From positions 868,001-932,000 of the forward strand of contig NZ_JACHVV010000001.1 of the NCBI RefSeq assembly GCF_014190935.1: 64,000 nucleotides of DNA. Reading direction: 5' to 3'. A program made the position numbers and the translations under genes. Below the pieces are notes generated by a model. It saw nothing but the letters and a program-made list of their open reading frames with translations. It had not been told where the DNA came from and made no database searches. Positions 23,960 through 32,643 of the stretch are shown here, in pieces; within the stretch, counting starts at the first letter, position 1; each line of letters opens with the position of its first letter. Source of the DNA: Chryseomonas sp014190935 (GTDB lineage Bacteria > Pseudomonadota > Gammaproteobacteria > Pseudomonadales > Pseudomonadaceae).

Positions 23960-25288
23960 ATGCACCCTTCAGATAGCAAGGCCATGCCGGCCCGGGACAG
24001 TGCCGGAAAAGTGTCTTTCGCCTCCATGATCGGCTCGGCGGTGGAGAGCTATGACTTCTTCATCTACGGGACGGCCGCCGCCGGTTGGTTTGGTAGCGTG
24101 TTCTTCCATACGACTGAACCCATCGTTGGTATCCTTGCCGCCTTCGCCACCATGGCGGTGGGCTTCTTCATGCGCCCCTTGGGTGGTTATCTGGCCGGCC
24201 ATTACGGAGACCGCATCGGACGCAAAGCCATTCTGCTCTGGTCGCTCATCGCGATGGGCGGCGCCACGGTTTTGATCGGCGCCTTGCCGACCTACGAGCA
24301 GGCGGGCGTGGTCGCGCCACTGTTGCTGATCCTGCTCAGGATGATCCAGGGAATCGGCTTCGGTGCCGAATGGGGTGGCGCCGTCCTGATGGCCTGCGAG
24401 CACTCTCCACCGCATCGCCGCGGTTTCTTTGGCGCCGTGCCGCAGATCGGTATCCCACTGGGCCTGTTGATGGCGAACGGTGCTTTCCTGGCCTCCGGGG
24501 CGCTATTCGAAGGTGACTGGGTCTGGCGAGCGCCATTCCTGGCATCGGTGGTGATGGTCGGGGTGGGCATGTATATCCGTATGGGTGTCAGCGAATCCCC
24601 GGAATTCGAAAAGATGAAGGCGGAGAACAAGCTGGTCAAACAGCCGGCGCTCGAGGTGATTCGCAACGACTGGAGAAAGATTCTGCAAATCATCGGTCTG
24701 CGCCTTGCCGAAACCGGCGGCTATTACCTGGCGACCAGCTTCATGCTCTCCTACGTCCTGCTGGCAGGCGTTGCGACCAAGGAAAACGTGCTTTGGGGCA
24801 CCATGATAGGGTCGGCACTGGGCCTGCTCAGCCATTTGTTGTTCGGTGCCCTGAGCGATCGGATCGGGCGCAAGCCGGTGTTCCTCCTGGGATCCCTGTT
24901 CACCATCGCGTTCGGGATACCGCTGTTCCTGCTGATCAACAGTGGGGTCTTCGTCATGGTCATCGTTGCAGTGGCGCTGTCCCTGCTGCTTAGCCATGAT
25001 CCGATCTTTGCCGTCGAAGCCAGCTGGTTCACCGAGCAGTTCCCGCCCAATGTGCGTTCTTCGGGTATTTCCCTGGGCTACAACGGCGCCTCCATGATCG
25101 CCGGACTGCTGCCATTCCTCGCGACCGGGCTGTTCGCGGTGGTGGGCTGGATGGGGCCTGCGCTGCTGTTCAGTTCGCTTGGCGTCATTTCCACGCTCTG
25201 TGCGCTGCGGATGCCGGAAACGGCGCCTGCGGTCGCGAATACCAAACGGCAGCCGGTGCTGGCATCGCGGCCCGTCACCCTGGGCTGA
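23960..25288 (+). CDS. MFS transporter, metabolite:H+ symporter (MHS) family
   Basis: A 442-residue, 12-helix transporter of the MHS group (relatives: ShiA, ProP, KgtP). Diagnostic stretches are SMIGSAVESYDFFIYGTAAAGW, FFMRPLGGYLAGHYGDRIGRKAILL (motif A), RMIQGIGFGAEWGGAVLM and ESPEFEKMK after helix 6. These transporters import dicarboxylates, shikimate-type or other small organic acids with protons. The ATG at 23960 follows GCGGAG. It is the last gene of the transketolase cluster and probably imports its substrate. A strong bidirectional hairpin ends the transcript. Confidence 0.92.
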   Translation: MHPSDSKAMPARDSAGKVSFASMIGSAVESYDFFIYGTAAAGWFGSVFFHTTEPIVGILAAFATMAVGFFMRPLGGYLAGHYGDRIGRKAILLWSLIAMGGATVLIGALPTYEQAGVVAPLLLILLRMIQGIGFGAEWGGAVLMACEHSPPHRRGFFGAVPQIGIPLGLLMANGAFLASGALFEGDWVWRAPFLASVVMVGVGMYIRMGVSESPEFEKMKAENKLVKQPALEVIRNDWRKILQIIGLRLAETGGYYLATSFMLSYVLLAGVATKENVLWGTMIGSALGLLSHLLFGALSDRIGRKPVFLLGSLFTIAFGIPLFLLINSGVFVMVIVAVALSLLLSHDPIFAVEASWFTEQFPPNVRSSGISLGYNGASMIAGLLPFLATGLFAVVGWMGPALLFSSLGVISTLCALRMPETAPAVANTKRQPVLASRPVTLG

Positions 25289-25369
25289 CGCTCCGCTTGC
25301 GCGCGCAACGGCGTTGCGAGTGACGCGGGGCTTCAACACTCAATGCGGCTAGCGCTTCCGCGTTGCACA

Positions 25370-25406
25370 GCGGCCTGACTCCACCGCAATGGCGGAGTCA
25401 GGCCGC
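25370..25406. terminator. Bidirectional hairpin between converging genes
   Basis: GCGGCCTGACTCC and GGAGTCAGGCCGC form a perfect 13-bp stem around an 11-base loop that can itself pair further. It lies between the stop of the MHS symporter and the stop of the LysR gene at 25440. The T-run is weak, but strength and position support termination of both transcripts. Confidence 0.7.
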
Positions 25407-25439
25407 GTCTCCTGACGCAGATTCAAGCGCCTCTGGCCA

Positions 25440-26330
25440 TCAGACGGCTTCCGGCACCGCTGGCTGTCCCAGCAACTCCTCCAGAATGCTCAGCCTGAAC
25501 TGCCGCTGCAGGGTCACCGCATAGAAGCGCTCGGCGATTTCGGGGACTTCGGCGTAGAGCTGCAGGGCGCCACTGCGCAGTTCGTCCTGCACCACCACGG
25601 CGGGCAGCAGGGCCATGTCGCCGGAGTCGCGGGCGAGCAGGCGCAGCAGGGCCATGTCGTCGACCTCGGCGCAGATGCGGGGTGTCAGCCCCTGGCCGCT
25701 GCAATAGACGTCGAACTGGCTGCGCACGTCGCTGCTGCGACCGGGCACGATCAGGCGGGCCTGTTGCAGGTCGCGCTGAAGATCGAAGGGGCGACTGTCC
25801 TGGCGCGGTGGGCCGATCAGGCACACCGGCTGGCGATGCAGCAGGCGGCATTGCCAGGTGCGCTGGCTGTCGGCGCTCACCGCCTGGTTGGTCAGCACCA
25901 CGTCCAGCTTGTGCAGGGCCAGGCGCTCCAGCAATTCGTCCACGCTGCCGGATTCGAGAGTCAGCACCAGGTCTTCACGACCGAGGAAGGGACGCAGCAG
26001 GTTTTCCTGGAAGTTGCGCGAGAGCGTCGCCACGGAGCCGATGCGCAGTGTCTGGTTGGCTTCCTGGGTGTTCTGCAGGGTGTCCTGCAACTCGCTACCC
26101 AGTGCGAAGATGGTCTCGGCGTAGTCCAGGACCAGCTGCCCGGCCTCGGTCAGCCGCAGGCTGCGTCCGGAGCGGATGAACAGCGGATGGCCGAGCTGAT
26201 CCTCCAGCACGCGGATCTGGGTGGAGAGGGCGGATTGGGAGACATGCAGCGCCTCGGCGGCGCGGGTGAGATTGCCTTCCTTGGCCACGGCCCAGAAGTA
26301 GTGCAGATGATGAAAATTGAGTCGGCGCAT
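25440..26330 (-). CDS. LysR-type regulator, NhaR-like, next to dabBA
   Basis: A 296-residue LysR protein similar to NhaR. It starts MRRLNFHHLHYFWAVAKEGNLTRAAEALHVSQSALSTQIRVLE (HTH), then an effector domain with LRIGSVATLSRNFQENLLRPFLG. E. coli NhaR responds to sodium and activates nhaA; this branch is also found next to dabAB in several heterotrophs. It is divergent from dabB (103-base AT-rich gap), so it most likely controls inorganic-carbon uptake, perhaps sensing bicarbonate or cations. That is inference from position. The start ATG at 26330 gives the family-standard N-terminus. Confidence 0.88.
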   Translation of the reverse strand: MRRLNFHHLHYFWAVAKEGNLTRAAEALHVSQSALSTQIRVLEDQLGHPLFIRSGRSLRLTEAGQLVLDYAETIFALGSELQDTLQNTQEANQTLRIGSVATLSRNFQENLLRPFLGREDLVLTLESGSVDELLERLALHKLDVVLTNQAVSADSQRTWQCRLLHRQPVCLIGPPRQDSRPFDLQRDLQQARLIVPGRSSDVRSQFDVYCSGQGLTPRICAEVDDMALLRLLARDSGDMALLPAVVVQDELRSGALQLYAEVPEIAERFYAVTLQRQFRLSILEELLGQPAVPEAV

Positions 26331-26433
26331 GCTTCGTTCTTCAAAAGTGAACGTTAGGTTCTGATCAATCTATTTTAAATAATTCGTACACATCCGGACA
26401 CTATCGGTATCTGGTGTCCATGGAGTGTGCACG

Positions 26434-27960
26434 ATGTCTAGCCTGCTGTTTTCCCTGGCTCCCCTGTTGCCCTGGGTCTATGCCCTGGCGCTGTTGCCCG
26501 CGGCTTTCCTCACTTCACCGAGCCGCCTCTGGGTACCGGCGCGAATCGCGGGTTACCTGGGCGTCTTCCTGGTGCTGGCGGCCGGGCTACAGACGCTCTA
26601 CGACGCCCGGCACCCCGACCGCCTGGGCCTGGCGATGGCCGGACTGATCAGCCTGCTGGCACTGGTGATCATCGAGTATTCCTGGCGCTATCTGGAGGGG
26701 GAGGTCGGGCAGCGGCGCTATGTGCTCGCGCTGCTGGGCACCCTGGCGGCGGTGGCCACAGTGGTCACCAGCGGCAACCTCGTGCTGGTGGCAGGCGCCT
26801 GGATCCTGTCCAGTCTGTGCCTGCATCTGCTGCTGACCTTCTACCGCGAACGGCCCCAGGCCGTGGTCGCCGCCCACAAGAAATTCCTCGCCAGCCGCCT
26901 GGCCGATGTCAGTCTGCTGCTGGCGACCCTGCTGCTGGTGCAAGCCGGCGGGAGCAGCCAGATCTCGCTGATCCTCGCCGCCGTGAAGGCCCAGGTGCAG
27001 GCGGGAGGGCCGCTCGGCTGGGAATGGCAGGGCGCGGCGCTGCTGCTGGCGCTGACGGTGATCCTCAAATCGGCACAATTGCCGGTGCATGGCTGGCTGA
27101 TCCAGGTGATGGAGGCCCCCACGCCAGTCTCGGCTCTGCTGCATGCCGGGGTGGTCAACCTGGGCGGCTTCGTGCTGCTGCGCTTCGCCCCGCTGTTTTC
27201 CGCCGCGGTACCGGCGCAGAGCCTGCTGGTGCTGGTTGGCGGTCTGACCGCGGTCCTGGCCGCGCTGGTGATGATGACCCGCATCAGCATCAAGGTCCGC
27301 CTGGCCTGGTCGACCTGCGCGCAGATGGGCCTGATGCTGCTGGAATGCGGTCTGGGGCTGTACGAACTGGCGCTGGTGCACCTGCTGGCCCACTCGCTCT
27401 ACAAGGCCCATGCCTTCCTCGCCGCCGGCGAGACGGTGGCCCACGCTCGCCAGCATGCCCTGCAGCCGCCGGCACCCGCGCTCGAGCTGGGCGGCCTGTT
27501 GCGCGCGCTGCTGCTCGCCGCGCTGGCACTGCTCTTGTTGCAGGGCCTCTGGGGCTGGCTGCTGCCCAGCCATGAGCTGCCCCTGGTGACCCTGACGTTG
27601 CTGGCGATCGGCCTGGCGCCCTGGACTCTGCGCCGCGACCAGCCCGCCTATGGACTGCTCATGTTCGGCCTGCTGCTCGGCGCTTACCTGCTGTGGCATC
27701 AGGCGGCCGGCTGGATTCTCGACCAGCACCTCGCCACGGCGCCGCTGCCGCTGGCCGTGGTGGCGATGGTCATGCTGGTCGGCCTTTACCTGGTGCAGGG
27801 CATGCTGCTGGCGCGCCCGCGCGGCGCCCTGGCACAACGGCTCTACCCCCTGGCCTTTGCCGGCTTCTACCTGGACGAGCACTTCACCCGCCTGACCTTT
27901 CACCTGTGGCCGGCGCGTGCGCCCCAGCCCCTGAACGCAACCCTTGGAGACCGCGCATGA
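26434..27960 (+). CDS. dabB: DabB, proton-conducting NuoL-like subunit of the DAB inorganic-carbon pump
   Basis: A 508-residue membrane protein of the NuoL/MrpA (Proton_antipo_M) family with roughly a dozen membrane helices. Motifs include HKKFLASRLADVSLLLA, AQLPVHGWLIQVMEAPTPVSALLHAGVVNLGGFVLLRF (the conserved antiporter core) and HLLAHSLYKAHAFLAAG. In DAB systems DabB couples an ion gradient to the hydration of CO2 by DabA. The ATG at 26434 sits 8 bases after TGGAG; a GTG nine bases upstream is less likely. Its stop overlaps the dabA start by four bases (ATGA), implying translational coupling and a fixed partner ratio. The absence of other nuo or mrp genes confirms a DAB role. Confidence 0.92.
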   Translation: MSSLLFSLAPLLPWVYALALLPAAFLTSPSRLWVPARIAGYLGVFLVLAAGLQTLYDARHPDRLGLAMAGLISLLALVIIEYSWRYLEGEVGQRRYVLALLGTLAAVATVVTSGNLVLVAGAWILSSLCLHLLLTFYRERPQAVVAAHKKFLASRLADVSLLLATLLLVQAGGSSQISLILAAVKAQVQAGGPLGWEWQGAALLLALTVILKSAQLPVHGWLIQVMEAPTPVSALLHAGVVNLGGFVLLRFAPLFSAAVPAQSLLVLVGGLTAVLAALVMMTRISIKVRLAWSTCAQMGLMLLECGLGLYELALVHLLAHSLYKAHAFLAAGETVAHARQHALQPPAPALELGGLLRALLLAALALLLLQGLWGWLLPSHELPLVTLTLLAIGLAPWTLRRDQPAYGLLMFGLLLGAYLLWHQAAGWILDQHLATAPLPLAVVAMVMLVGLYLVQGMLLARPRGALAQRLYPLAFAGFYLDEHFTRLTFHLWPARAPQPLNATLGDRA

Positions 27961-30404
27961 CCGCCCTTGAAACGCTTTCCAGCCTTGAGCACCCGGCGCT
28001 GCACGCGGCGGCCCGCCAGGCCTGTGCGCGCATCGCGCCCACCTGGCCGCTGGATCGCATGATCGCTGTGAACCCGCTATGGGAGCGGCGCGATCAGGCC
28101 TGGAAGGCCGTGGCCGCGCAACTCTGGCAACGGGCCGGCAGCCGCCTGACCCTGGACGCGGCCGACTATCGCCAGGCCTGGCGGGAGGGTCGCATCGCCG
28201 AGCGTCATCTGCAGGCGGCGCTGGCCGAGCCGGGGGTGTCCTGCACGCTGACCCGGCTCCTGGAGGCGCTGGACACCCCCGCCGAGGTCGGCCAGGGGTT
28301 ACCGCTGCTGGAAGACCTGGCCGAGCCAGGGATTCCGCTTCCGGGCTGGCCGGCGCTGATCACCCACCAGATCGGCCAGAGTTGCGCGGCCTGGTTCGAT
28401 CACGAACAGGCGGATTGGCGGCCGGCAGAGGGTGGCGGGCTCTATCAGACCTGGCGCACCAGCCTGCTGGCGGACCGTGGCCTGAGCGTGCTCCGCGGTT
28501 GTCGCGAGCTGCACCAGCGGATCGTGGAATTGCCGGCGCAACCCGAGGCGGCCCTGGAGGCGGCGGTCGAACGCCTGGGGCTAGCGGAGGGAGACTGGGC
28601 CGCCTGGTTCGACTGCCTGCTGCTGCGCAACCTGGGCTGGGCTTCCTGGTGCGCCTATCGCCGCTGGCAGGCCCGGTTGCAGGGAGAGGACGACCAGACC
28701 TTGCTGGAGTTGCTGGCCATTCGCGCGGCCTGGGAGTGGCTGGTGGATGATCGTCGGCGCGATGCCGATAGCCGCTGGCAGTGCTGGCGAGCCGCCTGGC
28801 AGGAGGGTTTGCAGCAGGCGCCCTCGGCCAATTGGCAGGCCCTGCAGCTGTGGCAACGCGCCGACGAGCTGGCCTGGCAGGAGCAGCTGCAGCAGGCGCT
28901 GTGCCGGGGCATACCGGCCGCCTTGCCCCCGGCGCCGCTGGCCAAGCTGTTCTTCTGTATCGACGTACGCTCCGAGCCCCTCAGGCGTGCCCTGGAGCAG
29001 ACCTGCCCGATACTGGAAACCGGCGGTTTCGCCGGCTTCTTCGGTCTGCCAATCGCCTTCACGCCGCTGGGGACCCAGGCCACGCGCCCGCAGTTGCCGG
29101 GCCTGCTCGCGCCGCACCTGCAGGTCAGCGAGGGCAGTGGCGATGCCGACCTGGACCGGCAGCTGGTAGAGGTGCGTCAGGCGCGCCTGGCACGGCAGGG
29201 CCGCTGGCGGCTGTTCGAGCGGCTGCCGGCGTCGACCTTCACCCTGGTGGAAAGCGTCGGGCTGGGCTATGCCGGTGCGCTGCTGGGACGGACCTATGGC
29301 CTGGCCGGTGGCGCGCCTTCGCCCGAACTCAGCGCCTGGCGTCGCCACGAACGGCAACAGCTGCAACCCCAGCTGCCGGCGCTGTCACGGCTGCAGCAGG
29401 TCGACCTGGCCGAGCGCATTCTCCAGGCCATGGGGCTCAACGGGTCGGTGCCGCCCCTGCTGGTCCTGCTCGGCCATGGCAGCCAGAGCGCCAACAATCC
29501 TCAGGCAGCGGGTCTGGACTGCGGTGCCTGCTGTGGCCAGAGCGGCGAGATCAATGCGCGGCTGCTGGCCGGCCTGCTCAACGATCCCGAGGTACGCGAC
29601 GGGTTGCGGGTGCGCGGCCTCGTCCTGCCGCCGCATTGCCAGGTGCTGGCCGGGCTGCACAACACCACGACGGATGAGGTGCAGGTCTTCGGGCACGAGG
29701 CGCTTCCTGCAGAGCTCCAGCCCAGCTGGCGGCGCCTGCGGCTGGCACTGGACAGCGCCAGCGCCGAGGTCCGGCGGCAGCGGGCGGGCAAACTGGGCCT
29801 GGCACCGCTGCCGGCGCAGCCGGAAAGATTGCTCGGCCAGCTGCGCCGGCGCGCTCGGGACTGGGCGCAGACCCGGCCGGAATGGGGCCTCGCCGGCAAC
29901 ACGGCCTTTATCGCCGCGCCGCGGGCGCGTACCCGCGCGGTGGACCTGGAGGGCCGCGCCTTCCTGCACGACTACGACTGGCGGCAGGACGGAGAGGGCA
30001 AGGTGTTGGAGCTGATCATGACGGCACCCATGGTGGTGGCGCACTGGATCAACCTGCAGTACTTCACCTCGACCACCGACAACCTGCGCTTCGGCAGCGG
30101 CAACAAGCTCCTGCACAACGTGGTGGGCGGCCTTATCGGCGTGTTCGAAGGCAACGGCGGCGATCTGCGCATCGGTCTGGCGCGCCAGTCGCTGCACGAT
30201 GGCCAGCAGTGGATGCATCGTCCGCTGCGTCTGCACGTGGTGATCGAGGCGCCGCGCGCCATGATCGATCAGGTGGTCGCCAACCACACCGTCGTGCGCG
30301 ATCTGGTGCGCAACGGCTGGCTGCACCTGCTGCGTCTGTATGGCCTGCCGGCCTGCCTTGAGGTGCGCACGGCCGGAGGGTGGCAGCCGTTGCCCAGGGT
30401 CTGA
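27957..30404 (+). CDS. dabA: DabA, carbonic-anhydrase-like subunit of the DAB inorganic-carbon pump
   Basis: An 815-residue DUF2309 protein. The zinc site is intact: Cys334 and Asp336 (FFCIDVRSE), His507 (LLGHGSQS) and Cys522 (DCGACCG). Their spacing (2, 171, 15) equals the Cys351/Asp353/His524/Cys539 set I recall for Halothiobacillus DabA2. DabA is a cytoplasmic, membrane-associated, beta-carbonic-anhydrase-like enzyme that converts CO2 to bicarbonate only when energised through DabB. In a heterotroph this supplies bicarbonate for carboxylases at low CO2. The start overlaps the dabB stop. Family length is normal. DabA was earlier annotated as UPF0753, so databases may carry that name. Confidence 0.94.
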   Translation: MTALETLSSLEHPALHAAARQACARIAPTWPLDRMIAVNPLWERRDQAWKAVAAQLWQRAGSRLTLDAADYRQAWREGRIAERHLQAALAEPGVSCTLTRLLEALDTPAEVGQGLPLLEDLAEPGIPLPGWPALITHQIGQSCAAWFDHEQADWRPAEGGGLYQTWRTSLLADRGLSVLRGCRELHQRIVELPAQPEAALEAAVERLGLAEGDWAAWFDCLLLRNLGWASWCAYRRWQARLQGEDDQTLLELLAIRAAWEWLVDDRRRDADSRWQCWRAAWQEGLQQAPSANWQALQLWQRADELAWQEQLQQALCRGIPAALPPAPLAKLFFCIDVRSEPLRRALEQTCPILETGGFAGFFGLPIAFTPLGTQATRPQLPGLLAPHLQVSEGSGDADLDRQLVEVRQARLARQGRWRLFERLPASTFTLVESVGLGYAGALLGRTYGLAGGAPSPELSAWRRHERQQLQPQLPALSRLQQVDLAERILQAMGLNGSVPPLLVLLGHGSQSANNPQAAGLDCGACCGQSGEINARLLAGLLNDPEVRDGLRVRGLVLPPHCQVLAGLHNTTTDEVQVFGHEALPAELQPSWRRLRLALDSASAEVRRQRAGKLGLAPLPAQPERLLGQLRRRARDWAQTRPEWGLAGNTAFIAAPRARTRAVDLEGRAFLHDYDWRQDGEGKVLELIMTAPMVVAHWINLQYFTSTTDNLRFGSGNKLLHNVVGGLIGVFEGNGGDLRIGLARQSLHDGQQWMHRPLRLHVVIEAPRAMIDQVVANHTVVRDLVRNGWLHLLRLYGLPACLEVRTAGGWQPLPRV

Positions 30405-30489
30405 CGCTTGTTGGCGCCAGGCTGCCCGATACTCCAGGCGGCCTGGCATGGCAAAGCTGCCTTCTTGATCAAGGGGGTGAGGCCGCTTG

Positions 30490-30906
30490 TTAAGGGGTCA
30501 GCAGTTTCTGCCGCAGCAGTGGAAGGATCACGTCGCGGGTCAGGGGCGCCAGCGGCAGATCGTCGGGTTCGTCCACTGCCATCCACACCGCCTCTTCAAT
30601 TTCGGCGGCTGGCACCGCCTGGTCTCCCGCGCGCATGGCGACCTGATACAGCGCGCACTCGACCCTGAAACCGGATTCGTTGGCGGCGGGCGCCTGGTGA
30701 TTGCCGAGAAAGGTCGCAGCCTCTGCCGTGATGACCAGGCCAAGTTCTTCCTGCAGTTCGCGGATCAGGGCTTCCAAAGATTGCTCCCCCGGATCCACCT
30801 TGCCGCCCGGCTGCATGAAGGCGGTGGTGCCACGCTTGCGCACCAGCAGCAGCTGCTGGCGATCGTTCAGGAGAATGGCGGCGGCGATGTGGAGGGTAGG
30901 GGGCAA
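30490..30906 (-). CDS. MutT-like NUDIX hydrolase
   Basis: A small 138-residue NUDIX protein. The NUDIX box is complete: GGKVDPGEQSLEALIRELQEELGL fits GX5EX7REUXEEXGU, preceded by LLLVRKRGTTAFMQPG. It is likely to hydrolyse a nucleoside di- or triphosphate or related pyrophosphate; substrate unassigned. The start is uncertain: the frame opens with TTG at 30906, without a clear ribosome site, and remains open upstream with no ATG, so the real start could be another rare codon a little upstream. Convergent with dabA (stop to stop 85 bases). Confidence 0.8.
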   Translation of the reverse strand: MPPTLHIAAAILLNDRQQLLLVRKRGTTAFMQPGGKVDPGEQSLEALIRELQEELGLVITAEAATFLGNHQAPAANESGFRVECALYQVAMRAGDQAVPAAEIEEAVWMAVDEPDDLPLAPLTRDVILPLLRQKLLTP

Positions 30907-31012
30907 GGCAGGCGTCCCGGTCAGCGTGGGCGGATCACCCTGCAGTGAAGCGAGCGAAAAGACAATCGTCGGCGAGCCTGGCTACGCCTGGTCAGTGGCC
31001 CTGCGGCGGCCG

Positions 31013-31228
31013 TCAGAGGTCGGTGTGCAGCGCATAGCCATTGAACCCGGCAGCGAACAGCAGGGCGCCCCAGAGGAAGAGGTCCGTCTGCAGGAACTCG
31101 CGCCTTATATAAGCGAGCTTTATGCCGCGCTGCAGGGAGAGGGAGGGATCGATCAGCCATCCCAGAAGGACGGCCGCCAAGCCCAGTAGCATCGCGATAG
31201 CGCCGATACTCTTCACCACAAGCTTCAC
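31013..31228 (-). CDS. Small two-helix membrane protein
   Basis: A 71-residue protein, unknown function. Two hydrophobic segments, residues about 7-26 (IGAIAMLLGLAAVLLGWLI) and 48-64 (TDLFLWGALLFAAGFNGYAL), are joined by a basic loop (LQRGIKLAYIRREFLQ), so it is likely an inner-membrane hairpin. Starts at GTG (31228) with a weak TGAGG site. Composition argues for a real gene. No partner is evident; it lies between the NUDIX gene and the epoxide hydrolase, both also leftward. Confidence 0.55.
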   Translation of the reverse strand: MKLVVKSIGAIAMLLGLAAVLLGWLIDPSLSLQRGIKLAYIRREFLQTDLFLWGALLFAAGFNGYALHTDL

Positions 31229-31400
31229 CTCAGTAGCCCTCTACGCGAAACAGCATTCAGTGAATGATCGCCGGGGGTTAAGGGTATCGAGCGATGAAAG
31301 GCCGCGTGTAAAACTTCCTGAACGCTTGTAAACAAGTGTTAAAGCGCGGCCCAGGGCCTTTGCGCCAGGCTGCTAGGGCGCAGCCTCGGAGCGGACGCCC

Positions 31401-32555
31401 TCAGCGCAGCGTTCGAAAGGTCTCGCGCAGGTCCGCCACGAATTGCTGCGGATTCTCCATCGCCGCGAAATGGCCGCCGTGCTCGGCTTCGCCAAAGAAC
31501 CGCAGATCGGCGAAGCGACGTTCGGCCCAGCGGCGGGACAGCCGCAGCTGCTCGCCGGGGAACATACTGACGCCCGCGGGCAGGGGCAGCGGCGCGCTGG
31601 GCATGCCGTTCGCCAACTCGCGCATGGCTTCCCAGTAGAAACGCGCCGAACTGGCGCCGGTATTGGGCAGCCAGTAAAGCATGATGTCATCGAGCAGATG
31701 ATCCAGCGCCAGGACGCGCTCGGGTTCGCCCGCGCTGTCCGAGACGTCCTGGAACAGGGCGTAGATCCAGGCCGCCAGGCCTACGGGCGAGTCGGCCAGG
31801 GCGAAGCCCACCGATTGCGGACGGGTCGTCTGCAGCTTCATGTAGCCCGCGTATTCGCGCTCGTAGCGCGCGGCGTCGGCGAGCATCTGCTGCTCGGCCG
31901 GCGTAGCCTCGGCCACCTCCTGCGCAGTGGGTTGGAACATCACCATGTTCAGGTGCACGCCGGCCAGGCCAGTCGGACGCATGTGCGCCAGGGCCGTGGT
32001 CACCGCGGCGCCCCAGTCGCCGCCCTGGGCCAGCCAGAGCTCGCCGTAGCCGAGTCGGCGCATGAGTTCGACCCAGGCCAGGACGGTGCGGCCCACTCCC
32101 CACCCGGGCTCGCGGGGCTGGTCCGAGAAGCCGAAGCCGGGCAGTGCGGGAATGACCAGGTGAAAGGCGTCGGCGGGCTCGCCGCCATGGGCGACCGGAT
32201 CGGTGAGTGGACCTATCACCTCGCGAAATTCCAGCACCGAGCCCGGCCAGCCGTGGGTGAGCAGCAGTGGCGTGGCCGCCGGTTCGGCGGAGCGCACATG
32301 CAGGAAGTGGATGCCCAGGCCGTCGATCTCGGTGCGGCTGCTGCCCCAACCGTTCAGCAGGGCCTCGGCCGCCCGCCAGTCGTATCCGCTGCTCCAGCGC
32401 TCCACCAACGCGTGCAGACGCTCGCGTTGCGGTCCCTGACTGCCATCGCTGACCGTCTCGCGGTCGGGCCAGCGCGTGAGTCTGAGGCGTACGGCCAGGT
32501 CATCGAGCTGGGCTTGCGGGACGTCGATGGGGAAGGGCTGGATGAGGTCTGTCAT
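31401..32555 (-). CDS. Epoxide hydrolase family protein (EHN + alpha/beta hydrolase)
   Basis: A 384-residue microsomal-type epoxide hydrolase. Residues about 1-110 are the EHN domain (PFPIDVPQAQLDDLAVRLRLTRWPD), then the alpha/beta-hydrolase fold with the HGWPGS oxyanion motif and the nucleophile GGDWGA (Asp in the nucleophile elbow), and a late GEAEHGGHFAAMENPQQF carrying the catalytic His. It opens an epoxide or a related ester; the true substrate is unknown. The ATG is at 32555. It is divergent from the TetR gene at 32644, with a palindrome between them, so repression by that TetR is likely. Confidence 0.9.
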   Translation of the reverse strand: MTDLIQPFPIDVPQAQLDDLAVRLRLTRWPDRETVSDGSQGPQRERLHALVERWSSGYDWRAAEALLNGWGSSRTEIDGLGIHFLHVRSAEPAATPLLLTHGWPGSVLEFREVIGPLTDPVAHGGEPADAFHLVIPALPGFGFSDQPREPGWGVGRTVLAWVELMRRLGYGELWLAQGGDWGAAVTTALAHMRPTGLAGVHLNMVMFQPTAQEVAEATPAEQQMLADAARYEREYAGYMKLQTTRPQSVGFALADSPVGLAAWIYALFQDVSDSAGEPERVLALDHLLDDIMLYWLPNTGASSARFYWEAMRELANGMPSAPLPLPAGVSMFPGEQLRLSRRWAERRFADLRFFGEAEHGGHFAAMENPQQFVADLRETFRTLR

Positions 32556-32588
32556 GGCAGTTCTCGCAGTGAAGGGACGAACTCAGAT

Positions 32589-32610
32589 AACTGAACGTTA
32601 TCGTTCAGTT
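32589..32610. promoter_or_regulatory. Palindromic TetR operator candidate
   Basis: AACTGAACG and CGTTCAGTT form a perfect 9-bp inverted repeat around the central TTAT. It sits in the 88-base gap between the epoxide hydrolase and the divergent TetR gene, the normal place for an operator controlling both. Confidence 0.7.
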
Positions 32611-32643
32611 TACAGGGTCTGTCAATCCGCTTAAGGTTCGCCC

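Noticed and set aside
26587..27903. A 438-codon minus-strand frame inside dabB
   Set aside because: Gln/His-rich antisense shadow of dabB, which has a family-standard sequence.
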